The notes beneath the pieces were generated by a model. It made no database searches, had not been told where the DNA came from, and saw nothing but the letters and a program-made list of their open reading frames with translations. A DNA stretch of 64,000 bases from Ancylobacter polymorphus (GTDB taxonomy: Bacteria; Pseudomonadota; Alphaproteobacteria; Rhizobiales; Xanthobacteraceae). The stretch is taken from the NCBI RefSeq assembly GCF_030813495.1, contig NZ_JAUSUI010000001.1, positions 682,001 through 746,000 of the forward strand, in the 5' to 3' direction. This document shows positions 55,566 through 64,000 of this stretch, piece after piece (the stretch's first letter is position 1; each line of letters opens with the position of its first letter). The translations under genes were made by a program, and so were the position numbers.

Positions 55566-56678
55566 ATGTGCACATCGCTCGGCTATCGCGACGCGGACGG
55601 CAGGGCCTATTTCGGCCGCACGCTCGAACTCACGCTCGATCTGCCCTACCAGATGGCGTATTTCCCCGCCGGCTTCGCCACGCGCTCGCAGGTGGACGGT
55701 CACGCGCCGGTGGAGTACCGAGCGCGCCACGCCATGCTGGCGGTCACCATGCCCGCCCGCGTTCCCACCGCCGAGGCGCCCGTCGGCCTTGCCGATCTCA
55801 AAGTGCTGGAAGGGCTGAACGATCAGGGGCTGACCTTCAGCCTGCTGTCCTACCCCACCGCCGGCGGCAAGCAGCGCGGCGTGGAGATGACGCAGGCCGT
55901 GCTCTCCGCTTCCGATCTCGGCAGCTGGTGCCTCGGCCAGTTCGCGACGGTGGCGGAAGTGAAGGAAGCGGTGGCGGCGCAGCCGATCCTGCTGGTGCCG
56001 CTGGCGATACTGGGCGGGGTGGAATCGCCCTTCCATTATGTGGTGCACGACGCGACCGGCGCGGCTTTGGTGATCGAGTTCGATCGCGGGGAGATGAAGG
56101 TTTACGACAACCCCGTGGGGGTGATGACCAACGGGCCGAGTTTCGACTGGCACCTCACCAATCTCAACAATTACAGCTTCCTCTCCAATGTCGATAAGTC
56201 GGCGGGGCGCTTTGGCGCGTATAAGGCGGTCCAGCCGGATTCCGGCATCGCCACGGCGGGCCTTCCCTCCTCCAACACCTCGGTAGGCCGCTTCGTCCGC
56301 GCCGCCTATTATGCCGAGTTCACCGAAAAGGCGGCGACGCCGGACCTCGCCGTGCGCGCGCTCGCCCATATCCTCAACACTTTCGACCGGCCGCGCGGGG
56401 CGAGCATCGATTATCCCGGCCAGGGCGGCGGGCATATGGAGGTGGCGGGGCTCGACCAGCCGCAGGGCCAGAGCTACGCCACCGAATATACCTGCTGGAC
56501 CAGCCTGTCCGACCTCGACCGCAAGCTGTTCTTCCTGCGCGACTACCGCAGCCTCAACTTCACCCGTTTCGACCTCGGCGCGCTCACCGACCTCACCGCG
56601 CCGCGCGTGCTGCCGCTGGAACGGCTGGCGGAGGCGGCCGACGCCACCGCCGCGCTGAAGGCGGCGCTGGCGGCGTGA
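55566..56678 (+). CDS. Choloylglycine hydrolase / penicillin V acylase-like Ntn hydrolase
   Basis: A 370-residue linear amide C-N hydrolase. The ATG is fixed because the Ntn fold needs Cys2 as N-terminal nucleophile after Met removal (MCTSLGYRDADGRAYFGRTLE, with the family Arg near residue 18). VMTNGPSFDWHLTNLNNY is the substrate-pocket Asn region. No signal peptide precedes Cys2, so it is cytoplasmic or exported another way. In bacteria that do not see bile, such enzymes cleave penicillin V-like or N-acyl homoserine lactone amides. A membrane protein gene follows 34 bases later. Confidence 0.9.
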   Translation: MCTSLGYRDADGRAYFGRTLELTLDLPYQMAYFPAGFATRSQVDGHAPVEYRARHAMLAVTMPARVPTAEAPVGLADLKVLEGLNDQGLTFSLLSYPTAGGKQRGVEMTQAVLSASDLGSWCLGQFATVAEVKEAVAAQPILLVPLAILGGVESPFHYVVHDATGAALVIEFDRGEMKVYDNPVGVMTNGPSFDWHLTNLNNYSFLSNVDKSAGRFGAYKAVQPDSGIATAGLPSSNTSVGRFVRAAYYAEFTEKAATPDLAVRALAHILNTFDRPRGASIDYPGQGGGHMEVAGLDQPQGQSYATEYTCWTSLSDLDRKLFFLRDYRSLNFTRFDLGALTDLTAPRVLPLERLAEAADATAALKAALAA

Positions 56679-56712
56679 GCGGACATCGCCGCGCACAGGA
56701 GGAGCCGGGCCG

Positions 56713-57573
56713 ATGAAGGGCGTGCATGTTCACCCCTCCGGCCTGCGCATCCGCGTCGGCGGGCCGTGGCCCTTCATCACACGGCGCAGCTATGCGCTGG
56801 CCGGACGGCGCATCGTCTGGCAGGCGCGCCAGCACCGCAAGGGACTGGCGCGGGCGGCGCGGGCGCTGGAGAACGCGCCGGTCCCGTTCTGGCAGACGCA
56901 GGGCTACAATTGGTGGACCGGCGCGCTGTTCGCGCTCGGCTCGCTGCTGTTCCTCACCGGCAGCCTGCTCAGCCTGCTCCCCGAGGGCATCGCGCCGGCA
57001 GCGACGCCGATCAACATCGTGTTCTTCATGGGCTCGATCCCGTTCACGCTGGCGGGCTATCTCCAGCACTTCCAGGCCGCCAATCAGAGCGCCTTCACGC
57101 TCGACCCGAACGACAACGCCGCGCCGCGCCATATCGCGTTGATCGGCTGGCACCCGCACAGCGCGGGATGGCTGAGCACCTTCTGCCAGTTCGTCGGCAC
57201 GGTGGCGTTCAATTTCAATACTTTCGACCCGCTGGTGGCGGGCGCCGGCTGGGCGACGCAAGACCTCGCCGTGTGGCTGCCGGGCATGATCGGCTCGGTG
57301 CTGTTCCTCGTCTCGGGCTATCTCGCCTTTGTCGAAACCGCGCACCGCTACTGGAGCTGGCGCCCACGCCAGCTCGACTGGCAGATCGTGTTCATCAATC
57401 TTCTCGGCTGTGTCGCCTTCATGGCCGCCTCGACGCTGGCCTATGTGCCGCGCGGCGGCGAGGCGGCGTGGATAGAAGACCTCGCCAATCTCCTGCTCGG
57501 CCTCGGCGCGCTCGGCTTCTTTGTCGGCGCGGCGCTGATGATGCGCGAGAGCGCGGCGGCAGCCAAGGGTTGA
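56713..57573 (+). CDS. Conserved membrane protein, possibly YrhK-like
   Basis: 286 residues with about six hydrophobic segments (about 73-92, 97-118, 150-172, 190-210, 225-243, 255-278). Repeated motifs of the kind GALFALGSLLFLTGS and MIGSVLFLVSGYLAF suggest two copies of a YrhK-type domain; this family guess is weak. Function unknown. It lies just downstream of the Ntn hydrolase gene on the same strand and ends four bases from the convergent luxR-type gene. Confidence 0.6.
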   Translation: MKGVHVHPSGLRIRVGGPWPFITRRSYALAGRRIVWQARQHRKGLARAARALENAPVPFWQTQGYNWWTGALFALGSLLFLTGSLLSLLPEGIAPAATPINIVFFMGSIPFTLAGYLQHFQAANQSAFTLDPNDNAAPRHIALIGWHPHSAGWLSTFCQFVGTVAFNFNTFDPLVAGAGWATQDLAVWLPGMIGSVLFLVSGYLAFVETAHRYWSWRPRQLDWQIVFINLLGCVAFMAASTLAYVPRGGEAAWIEDLANLLLGLGALGFFVGAALMMRESAAAAKG

Positions 57574-57576
57574 ACC

Positions 57577-58476
57577 TCAGGGCTTGCGCCGCATGATGGC
57601 GACGAAATGCGCGAAGAGGCCCGCCTGCGAGTTGATGTTGAGCTTGCGGTAGATGTTGCGGCGGTGAACCTTGGCCGTGCCGGCGGAGATCGACAGCAGC
57701 CGGGCGATGGAATCGGCCGAATGGCCCTGCAGGATGAGATCGACCACCTCGCCCTCGCGCTCGGTGAGCGACAGGTCCTGCCAGATCTTGCCGCGGTCCA
57801 GTTCGCGCGGCGCCCTGCCCTCGCCGCGCCCGCTGCGGCCGCCGGCCTCCTCGCCGATCACCTCCGCGCCCCAGCGCAGCCGGCACAGGCTGAGCACCAC
57901 CGGCGCCAGTTCGCGCAGCAGCCGCACCTGCGCCGCGCCGAACACGCCGGAAGCGGCCTTGCGCATCAGCGACACCACCACGCTCGCGCCATTGGCCAGC
58001 GGCACGAAGAAGCCGACCTCCTCCGCCAGCACGGTCTGGCTGTAATAGGAGCGGTAATATTCACTGGCATAGAAGCGGTCCGGCGCCAGTTCGCGCATGC
58101 GGCGGAACCCCTCGATCCGGTCGATGGCGGCGTGGTAAAAGGGATCGAGCAGATAGGGGCCGACCTGGTAGAGCGTCACATAGACATGGCTCTCCTGCCG
58201 GTTGAAGGTTTCGAACAGCAGCGGCGGGCGCGTCGTGCCGCGATAGCCGAAGGTCACGCAATGGTCGAAGGGCACATGCGTCCGCAGCCAGGCGATGAGC
58301 GCGTGGCCGAACGGGTCGTCGCCCGGCCCGGTGCGGACATTGGCGCTGCGCTCATGCGCGGCCGCGATGGCCTCGGCCAGAAGCCGTGCCGCCAGAGCGC
58401 GCTCGCTTTCCTCCTGCCGCCCCTCGCCGCCCTCGGTGGCGGCGGAGGTCACGGCGACCTTGCCCCTGCCCACCAT
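57577..58476 (-). CDS. LuxR-family transcriptional regulator
   Basis: A 299-residue regulator. The N-terminal part (about 20-200) has no recognised fold, though its position and aromatic content (FDHCVTFGYRG, YYRSYYSQTV) suggest a ligand-sensing domain. The C-terminal HTH (about 235-295) is LuxR type: LTEREGEVVDLILQGHSADSIARLLSISAGTAKVHRRNIYRKL. It is divergent from the ABC importer operon, with 140 bases between the starts, so it probably controls that operon. Confidence 0.9.
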   Translation of the reverse strand: MVGRGKVAVTSAATEGGEGRQEESERALAARLLAEAIAAAHERSANVRTGPGDDPFGHALIAWLRTHVPFDHCVTFGYRGTTRPPLLFETFNRQESHVYVTLYQVGPYLLDPFYHAAIDRIEGFRRMRELAPDRFYASEYYRSYYSQTVLAEEVGFFVPLANGASVVVSLMRKAASGVFGAAQVRLLRELAPVVLSLCRLRWGAEVIGEEAGGRSGRGEGRAPRELDRGKIWQDLSLTEREGEVVDLILQGHSADSIARLLSISAGTAKVHRRNIYRKLNINSQAGLFAHFVAIMRRKP

Positions 58477-58616
58477 CTATACCCCCTTTGACTGATAATT
58501 AGGCCCGTTCTACCACTCCAAAGGTATATCCCCTGAAACGCGCCGGTATTAGCATTTTAGCGAATACGGATCCGGCCGCCACTCTGTAAAGCGACCGGAA
58601 GCTGCGGAGAACACCG

Positions 58617-59756
58617 GTGGCTTCTGAGACCCTCGACATCGAGTTTCGCGGCGTCAGCAAGCGCTATGGCGATGTCACCGCCGTCCACCCGACCGATTTC
58701 GCCGTGCCGAAGGGCGCGTTCATCGCCCTGCTCGGCCCTTCCGGCTGCGGCAAGACCACCTGCCTGCGGATGATCGGCGGCTTCGAGCAGCCCACCACCG
58801 GCCAGGTGCTGATCGGCGGCGCCGACATGGCGGAAGTGCCGCCCTATCGCCGGCCGGTCAACATGGTGTTCCAGCATTATGCGCTGTTCCCGCATTTCGA
58901 TGTCAGCGCCAATGTCGCCTATGGGCTGCGGCAGGTGCGCCCGCGCCTGACCTCCTCGGAAATCGCCCGGCGCACCGCCGATGCGCTCGCCATGGTGCAG
59001 CTCGCCGGCTTCGGCAAGCGCAAGGTGCACGAGCTCTCCGGCGGCCAGCAGCAGCGCGTGGCGCTGGCGCGGGCGCTGGTGAACCGCCCCTCCGTGCTGC
59101 TGCTCGACGAGCCGCTCGCCGCGCTCGACAAGAAGCTGCGCACCGACATGCAGATCGAGTTGCAGAATCTGCAGCGCGAACTCGGCATCACCTTCGTCCT
59201 CGTCACCCACGACCAGGAAGAGGCGCTGTCCATGAGCGACGTGGTGTGCGTGATGAATGGCGGGCGCATCGTCCAGCTCGGCGCGCCGGATGAAATCTAC
59301 GACCGCCCGGCCGACCGCTTCGTCGCCGCCTTTGTCGGCAAGACCAATTTTCTCGACGGCACGGTGGTGGAGAATGGCGGCAACGCCGCCCGCATCCGCC
59401 TCGCCAACGGCATGGAGATCGGCGCCCGGCTCACCGGCGGTGGCGCCCCCGGTGCGGCGGTGTCGGTGAGCCTGCGCCCCGAGGCGCTGCGCCTCGGCGC
59501 CGCGACGGGCGAGACCGGGCTCGGCGGCATCATCCGCAACCGCATCTTCCTCGGCTCCACCGCCGAATACGCCATCGAGGTGCCGGGCCTCGGCACGCTG
59601 CTCGCCACCGCCGACCATGACGCGGCCCGCAGCGACCTGCTGAGGCCGGGCGATGAGGTCGCCATCAGCTTCAACCCCGGCGCGCCACTGGCGTTTCCGG
59701 TGGCCGACAACAAGACCACCCAGAGGGAAACCAGCCATGTCGAAGTCCTATCGTGA
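58617..59756 (+). CDS. PotA-like ABC transporter ATPase
   Basis: A 379-residue ATPase of the spermidine/putrescine class: Walker A GPSGCGKTT (about 39-47), signature LSGGQQQR, Walker B LLLDEP, switch His in LVTHDQEEAL, and a C-terminal TOBE domain (about 290-360). The start is GTG at 58617 with GGAGA upstream. First gene of a five-gene operon. Its 3' end overlaps the start of the binding-protein gene by 20 bases. Confidence 0.92.
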   Translation: MASETLDIEFRGVSKRYGDVTAVHPTDFAVPKGAFIALLGPSGCGKTTCLRMIGGFEQPTTGQVLIGGADMAEVPPYRRPVNMVFQHYALFPHFDVSANVAYGLRQVRPRLTSSEIARRTADALAMVQLAGFGKRKVHELSGGQQQRVALARALVNRPSVLLLDEPLAALDKKLRTDMQIELQNLQRELGITFVLVTHDQEEALSMSDVVCVMNGGRIVQLGAPDEIYDRPADRFVAAFVGKTNFLDGTVVENGGNAARIRLANGMEIGARLTGGGAPGAAVSVSLRPEALRLGAATGETGLGGIIRNRIFLGSTAEYAIEVPGLGTLLATADHDAARSDLLRPGDEVAISFNPGAPLAFPVADNKTTQRETSHVEVLS

Positions 59757-60900
59757 CGGCCTGCCGCTCTCGGCGCGGGAATTTATCGATCAGCTGCTGC
59801 GCTTCCGCCGCGGCTCCATCAGCCGCCGGCACTTTCTCGGCGTGACCGGCCTCGGCGCCGCCACGGCGGTGCTCGCCGGCGAATTCGGCCTCAAGCCGAT
59901 GCCGGCCTTCGCGGCCGGTGAACTCGGCGACCGCATGTCGATCGCCACCTGGCCGAACTACCACGACCCGCAGACCTTCGTCGATTTCACCACCAAGACC
60001 GGCGTCGCCATCGAGGTGAACGTGTTCGGCTCCAATGAGGAAATGCTGGCCAAGCTGCAGGCGGGCGGCTCGGGCTGGTCGCTGTTCGTGCCGACCAACT
60101 ACACGATCTCGACCTATCGCCAGCTCGACCTCATCGACCCGCTCGACCTCGCCAAGCTGCCGAATTACGACGCCGCCGCGCAGAACAAGCGCTTCACCGC
60201 CGAGGGCGAGGTGGCCGGGGTGCTCTGCGCCGTGCCGAAGAACTGGGGCACCACCGGCTTCGCCGTGAACACGAAGAAGCTCACGGCGCCGATGGACAGC
60301 TGGAAGAGCTTCTTCGATGTCGCCATGACCACCGGCAGCGGCCGGTCGATGGTGCATGACTATCAGCTCACCACCATCGGCAACGCGCTGAAATATTACG
60401 GCTATTCCTTCAACTCGCTGAAGCCGGACGAACTGGCCAAGGCCGAGGAGCTCCTCCTCAAGGTCAAGCCGCATCTCTTCGCCATCTCCAGCGACTACCA
60501 GCCCGCCATGCGCAGCGGCGACGCCTGGCTGACCATGTGCTGGACCAATGACGGCGCCCAGCTGCACCGCGACATCCCCGAGATCAACTATGTGCTCGGC
60601 AAGGAAGGCGGCGAGATCTGGACCGATTTCTACGCCATCCCCAAGGACGCGCCGAACAAGCCGGCGGCCTATGCGCTGCTGAACCACCTGATGGACCCGA
60701 AGGTGGCGGTGAAGGAGCACATCGCCAATGGCGCGCCCTCCACGGATGCGCGCGTCAACGCCCTCCTGCCCAAGGACCTGCTCGACAACCCGATCCTCTA
60801 CCCCGCCGCTGATCTGCTCGCCCCGCTGGAATTCGGCGCGGCGGCGACGCTGACCGACCCGAACCGTGCCGAGCTGATGGCGCGTTTCAAATCCGCCTGA
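59737..60900 (+). CDS. PotD-like extracellular solute-binding protein (Tat-exported)
   Basis: A 387-residue binding protein with a twin-arginine signal (SRRHFLG, R30-R31, cleavage near FAA at about 52). The mature part begins SIATWPNYHDPQTFVDF and contains VPTNYTISTYRQLDLIDPLD, the pattern of PotD/PotF polyamine-type proteins. Polyamine binding is plausible but not proven. It is followed by an intercistronic hairpin before the permease genes, which often means higher expression of the binding protein. Confidence 0.9.
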   Translation: MSKSYRDGLPLSAREFIDQLLRFRRGSISRRHFLGVTGLGAATAVLAGEFGLKPMPAFAAGELGDRMSIATWPNYHDPQTFVDFTTKTGVAIEVNVFGSNEEMLAKLQAGGSGWSLFVPTNYTISTYRQLDLIDPLDLAKLPNYDAAAQNKRFTAEGEVAGVLCAVPKNWGTTGFAVNTKKLTAPMDSWKSFFDVAMTTGSGRSMVHDYQLTTIGNALKYYGYSFNSLKPDELAKAEELLLKVKPHLFAISSDYQPAMRSGDAWLTMCWTNDGAQLHRDIPEINYVLGKEGGEIWTDFYAIPKDAPNKPAAYALLNHLMDPKVAVKEHIANGAPSTDARVNALLPKDLLDNPILYPAADLLAPLEFGAAATLTDPNRAELMARFKSA

Positions 60901-60940
60901 GCCGGCGCCGGCCGGGGGCGCTCGCTCCCGGCCCCGCTTC

Positions 60941-60961
60941 GGGAGCGCGGCCCGCGCTCCC
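60941..60961 (+). repeat. Intercistronic hairpin after the binding-protein gene
   Basis: Perfect 9-base arms GGGAGCGCG/CGCGCTCCC with loop GCC, 40 bases after the stop of the binding-protein gene and 28 bases before the permease ATG. No T-run. Likely protects the upstream mRNA end and lowers readthrough into the permease genes. Confidence 0.6.
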
Positions 60962-60988
60962 GCCCTCCTCCCCGTGAAGTGGACAGCC

Positions 60989-61849
60989 ATGTCGAGCGCC
61001 GCCCGCAAGCGATTGGTCACGGCCCTGCTGCTCGCCCCGGCGGCGGTGTGGCTGTTCCTGTTCCTGGTGCTGCCCTTCGCCGCCATCGTCGTGTTCAGCC
61101 TCGGCGAGCGGGCGCCGGCGGGGGGCTACGCCCCGGCTTTGACGCTGGCGCAATATGCCAATCTGCCGGCGCGGGCGACGGCGTTCTGGAACACGCTGGT
61201 GCTGGCCCCGGCCGGCGCGCTGGCCTGCCTGCTCATCGCCTATCCCGTCGCCTATTATCTCGCGCTGAAGGTGCTGCCGCAGCGCCGGCTGCTGCTGGTG
61301 GCGCTGATCGTCATCCCGTTCTGGACCAGCCTGCTGATCCGCACCTATGCCTGGATGTATATTCTCGGCGCGCGCGGCATCCCCGCCTTTCTGGAACTGG
61401 TCGGCCTGCCGGAGATGCGCTTCATCAACACGCCCGGCGCGGTGCTGCTCGGCATCGTCTATGGCTATCTGCCGCTGATGATCCTGCCGATCTATATCAG
61501 CCTGGAGCGGCTCGACCGCCGGCTGCTGGAAGCCTCGGCCGATCTCGGCGCGACGCCGTTCTCCACCTTCTTCAGCGTGACCCTGCGGCTCTCTCTGCCC
61601 GGCATGATGACCGGCTTCTCGCTGGTGCTGATCCTGCTGCTGGGCGAATATCTCATCCCAACCCTGCTCGGCGGCGGCAAGGTGTTCTTCATCGGCAATG
61701 CGCTGGTGGATCTGTTCCTGCAATCGCGCAACTGGCCGTTCGGCTCGGCCATCGCCGTGGCGCTGGTGGCGATCACCGTGGTGCTGCTGCTGGCCGCCAA
61801 CCGCCTCACCGCCCGGCTCTCCGGCGCCCGACAGGTCGATCTCCTATGA
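60989..61849 (+). CDS. PotB-like ABC permease
   Basis: A 286-residue inner-membrane permease with six helices. The EAA loop is EASADLGATPFSTFFSVTLRLSLPGMMTG. It pairs with the next gene product to form the channel for the PotA-like ATPase. The ATG at 60989 is used; a GTG at 60974 in frame would add five residues. It overlaps the following permease by ATGA. Confidence 0.92.
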   Translation: MSSAARKRLVTALLLAPAAVWLFLFLVLPFAAIVVFSLGERAPAGGYAPALTLAQYANLPARATAFWNTLVLAPAGALACLLIAYPVAYYLALKVLPQRRLLLVALIVIPFWTSLLIRTYAWMYILGARGIPAFLELVGLPEMRFINTPGAVLLGIVYGYLPLMILPIYISLERLDRRLLEASADLGATPFSTFFSVTLRLSLPGMMTGFSLVLILLLGEYLIPTLLGGGKVFFIGNALVDLFLQSRNWPFGSAIAVALVAITVVLLLAANRLTARLSGARQVDLL

Positions 61850-62664
61850 TGCGCGCCTTCGTCACCGCCGTTTACGGCTTCCTTTATCTGCCCATCGCGC
61901 TGGTGGTGCTGTTCTCCTTCAATGCGGGGCGGCACGCGAGCGAGTTCACCGGCTTTTCCTTCCAGTGGTACGGGCGGGCGCTCTCCAACACCTTCCTGAT
62001 GGAAGCGCTGACCAACAGCCTGATCGTGGCGACGACCAGCGCCGGCCTTGCCTCGCTGTGCGGCACCGCCGCCGCCATCGGGCTCGGCCGCGCCGGGCCG
62101 CGCACCCGTGCCGTGTTCGACGCGCTGTTCGGCGCCGCCATCGTGGTGCCGGGTGTGGTGATCGGCATCGCCACGCTGGTGGCGCTGGTGCAGCTGTTCG
62201 GCATCGTCAATCCCGCGCTCGCGGCGCTGTGGCCGGGCGATACGCCGCCGCGCCTCGCCCTCGGCTATGGCTCGATCATCGCCGCGCATGGGCTGTTCTC
62301 CACCGCGCTCGTCACCATGATCGTGCGGGCCCGGCTCGGCGCGCTGGGGCGCGACATGGTGGAAGCCTCCAGCGACCTCTATGCCGGGCCCTTCACCACC
62401 TTCCGTTGCATCGTGCTGCCGCAGATCCTGCCCGCCATCCTCGCCGGCTTCCTGCTGGCCTTCACCTTCTCCTTCGACGATTTCATCGTCGCCTTCTTCG
62501 TCGCGGGATCGCAGACCACGCTGCCGATCTATGTCTTCGCCTCCATCCGGCGCGGCGTCACGCCGGAGATCAACGCCATCGGCGCGCTGGTGCTGGCGGC
62601 GTCCATCGTCCTCGTCATCGCGGCGCAGCTTCTGCTGCGCCGGCGCACGCCGGCTTCCTCGTAG
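61846..62664 (+). CDS. PotC-like ABC permease
   Basis: A 272-residue second permease with six helices. The EAA loop is EASSDLYAGPFTTFRCIVLPQILPAILAG, and the end is basic. The start overlaps the preceding stop (ATGATG). It completes the importer. Confidence 0.92.
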   Translation: MMRAFVTAVYGFLYLPIALVVLFSFNAGRHASEFTGFSFQWYGRALSNTFLMEALTNSLIVATTSAGLASLCGTAAAIGLGRAGPRTRAVFDALFGAAIVVPGVVIGIATLVALVQLFGIVNPALAALWPGDTPPRLALGYGSIIAAHGLFSTALVTMIVRARLGALGRDMVEASSDLYAGPFTTFRCIVLPQILPAILAGFLLAFTFSFDDFIVAFFVAGSQTTLPIYVFASIRRGVTPEINAIGALVLAASIVLVIAAQLLLRRRTPASS

Positions 62665-62671
62665 GTACATC

Positions 62672-63433
62672 ATGATTCTCAAGGACAAGATCGCCATCGT
62701 CACCGGCGCCGGCTCAGGGATCGGCCGCGCCGGAGCGCTCGCCATGGCGCGCGAGGGCGCGCATGTCATCGTCGCCGACCGCGACGGGGCTTCAGGTGAG
62801 GCGGCGGTCGAGGCCATCCGCGCGGCGGGCGGGCGCGCCGAGGCGGTGCGGACCGATGTCGATGTCGACGCCGACATCGAGGCGCTGGTGGGCGGCACGC
62901 TGGCGCGTCACGGACGGCTCGACATTCTGCACAGCCATGCCGGCGTGCAGGTGGGTGGGCCGCTGACCGAGGTGGCGCCGGACGGCATGGACCGTTCCTG
63001 GCGGATCAATGTCCGCGCCTCCTATCTCGCCGCCCGCCTCGCCATGCCGGCGATGATCGCGCAGGGCGGCGGGGTGATCCTGGTCACCGCCTCCAATTCC
63101 GGCGTGTTCTACGACCGCGAGATGATCGCCTACACCACCTCCAAACACGCCGTCATCGCCATGGCGCGGCAGATGGCGATCGACTATGCCCGGCACAATG
63201 TGCGGGTGAACGCGCTCTGCCCGGGCTGGGTCGATACCCCGTTCAACGAGCCCTTCATCGCCCAGATGGGCGGGCGCGCGGCCATCGAGGCCTATGTGCG
63301 CGAGAAAATCCCCATGGGCCGCTGGGCCAGCGCGGAGGAGATCGCGCAGGCCATCCTGTTCCTCGTCTCCGACCGCTCCTCCTTCATGACCGGCCAGGCG
63401 CTGGTGGTGGATGGCGGCGAGAGCATCGGGTAA
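62672..63433 (+). CDS. SDR-family oxidoreductase
   Basis: A 253-residue short-chain dehydrogenase: TGAGSGIG (11-18) binds NAD(P), the catalytic Ser is in VTASNSG, and YTTSK holds Tyr and Lys. The structural NNAG motif is replaced by HSHAG (ILHSHAGV), which is unusual and may change activity or stability. It begins seven bases after the permease gene and is last in the operon, so its substrate is likely the imported compound or a product of it. Confidence 0.93.
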   Translation: MILKDKIAIVTGAGSGIGRAGALAMAREGAHVIVADRDGASGEAAVEAIRAAGGRAEAVRTDVDVDADIEALVGGTLARHGRLDILHSHAGVQVGGPLTEVAPDGMDRSWRINVRASYLAARLAMPAMIAQGGGVILVTASNSGVFYDREMIAYTTSKHAVIAMARQMAIDYARHNVRVNALCPGWVDTPFNEPFIAQMGGRAAIEAYVREKIPMGRWASAEEIAQAILFLVSDRSSFMTGQALVVDGGESIG

Positions 63434-63611
63434 GAGATTAGCCGGCTTATTGTGGGCGCCCGGCGGGCTTAAAGCGCCGCCCGGCGCGTGTGGGGGCGGC
63501 CGCAAGCGATCCATCCAAAAATCGGCTTTGACGGTGTGGCCGCGCGATTGGTAGCCGGGTAGACGGAGCCAAGGGGTTCCCTAGCGGTATCGACAGCCAA
63601 GGACGCCCATC

Positions 63612-64000
63612 ATGACACGTCTATCCCTGCTGGCGGGCCTCGCCGGCGCGCTGCTGCTGAGCGGCGCGGCGCAGGCGCGCGAGAGCTTCAGCATCATCCA
63701 GGACAAGCCGGAACTCACCCATATCGACCTTGGCAAGGAAGGTGCCTCGCATGGCGACATGCTGGCGTTCGAAGCCGCCTTCACCACCCCGGACGGCAAG
63801 AAGGGCACGATGAGCGGGCTCATCACCACGGTGGACGTGCCCGACGGGGCCGGCGACAAATTCTTCGACCGCCTCGCCGACATCGTGCTCGACTTCGGCA
63901 ATGCCGATACGCTCGTCATCGCCGGCCGCTCCGTCTATGCGGTGGGCGCCGGCGAGATGGTGGTGGACGCGCCGCAGGTGCGCGCCATTGTCGGCGGCAC
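63612..64000 (+). CDS. Secreted protein, possibly allene oxide cyclase-barrel-like (truncated by window)
   Basis: The first 129 residues are in the window. A signal peptide (about 1-22, AQA) is followed by a beta-rich chain (MLAFEAAFTTPDGKKGTMSGLI, ITTVDVPDG, VLDFGNADTLVIAGRS) that could be an AOC/dirigent-type barrel. The pattern is suggestive only. The ATG at 63612 follows a 178-base gap after the SDR gene, so it is probably a separate transcript. Confidence 0.6.
   Translation, partial: MTRLSLLAGLAGALLLSGAAQARESFSIIQDKPELTHIDLGKEGASHGDMLAFEAAFTTPDGKKGTMSGLITTVDVPDGAGDKFFDRLADIVLDFGNADTLVIAGRSVYAVGAGEMVVDAPQVRAIVGG

Noticed and set aside
58478-58538. Two similar segments (TATACCCCCTTTGA and TATATCCCCTGAAA) between the luxR-type gene and the ABC operon
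   Set aside because: Only about 10 of 14 positions match and there is no dyad; too weak to call a LuxR-type operator without comparative data.
1-64000. CRISPR arrays, tRNA or rRNA genes, IS elements, prophage
   Set aside because: No regularly spaced repeats, no cloverleaf with a recognisable anticodon arm, and no transposase, integrase or phage structural genes were seen.

Overview
The window is high-GC, tightly packed bacterial chromosome. It looks like a Hyphomicrobiales alphaproteobacterium, and Xanthobacteraceae-like is my best guess. The basis is protein character, short overlapping operons, GC-rich wobble use and intergenic palindromes of the alphaproteobacterial type; the taxonomic call is inference. 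No rRNA, tRNA, CRISPR array, insertion sequence or prophage was recognised.

1-15259 (all minus strand): an uptake [NiFe]-hydrogenase locus in the Rhodobacter capsulatus-type order hupT-hupU-hupV-hypF-hupS-hupL-hupC-hupD-hupF-hupG-hupH-hupIJ-hupK-hypA-hypB, with hypB running off the left edge. HupSLC is the membrane-bound, Tat-exported enzyme. HupUV is the cytoplasmic H2 sensor that works with the kinase HupT, and the remaining proteins mature the large subunit. Upstream of hupS is a full-consensus sigma54 -24/-12 element with an adjacent IHF-like site. An intrinsic terminator after hupC separates the structural genes from the accessory genes.

15360-18538 (minus): a cobalamin-type ABC importer (btuF-btuC-btuD) behind a clear cobalamin riboswitch. 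18835-27135: a signalling island. A plus-strand trio (NCS2 permease with a degenerate GHKL-like tail, STAS antagonist, RsbW-like kinase) converges with a minus-strand set (REC-PP2C phosphatase, hybrid histidine kinase, single receiver, Na/Pi cotransporter). Together they look like a complete partner-switching pathway with no sigma factor nearby.

27393-44946: mostly housekeeping and small accessory genes. These include thrS, yidD, an IscU-like scaffold, folE, hisI, a CBS protein, a rhomboid protease, a transglutaminase-like peptidase, gamma carbonic anhydrase, cysE, a HigBA toxin-antitoxin pair with a well-defined operator/promoter, an alpha/beta hydrolase, a macrodomain protein, a flavin monooxygenase, a DMT exporter and an LLM oxidoreductase. 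Related hairpin repeats sit in three convergent intergenic gaps here.

45147-55272: a trifunctional putA with a triple repeat upstream, glutamate decarboxylase, and a four-gene YtcA/HlyD/FUSC/outer-membrane-factor efflux operon. 55566-64000: a choloylglycine-hydrolase-like Ntn enzyme with a membrane protein, then a LuxR-type regulator divergent from a PotABCD-like ABC importer operon ending in an SDR dehydrogenase, and finally a secreted protein cut by the right edge.
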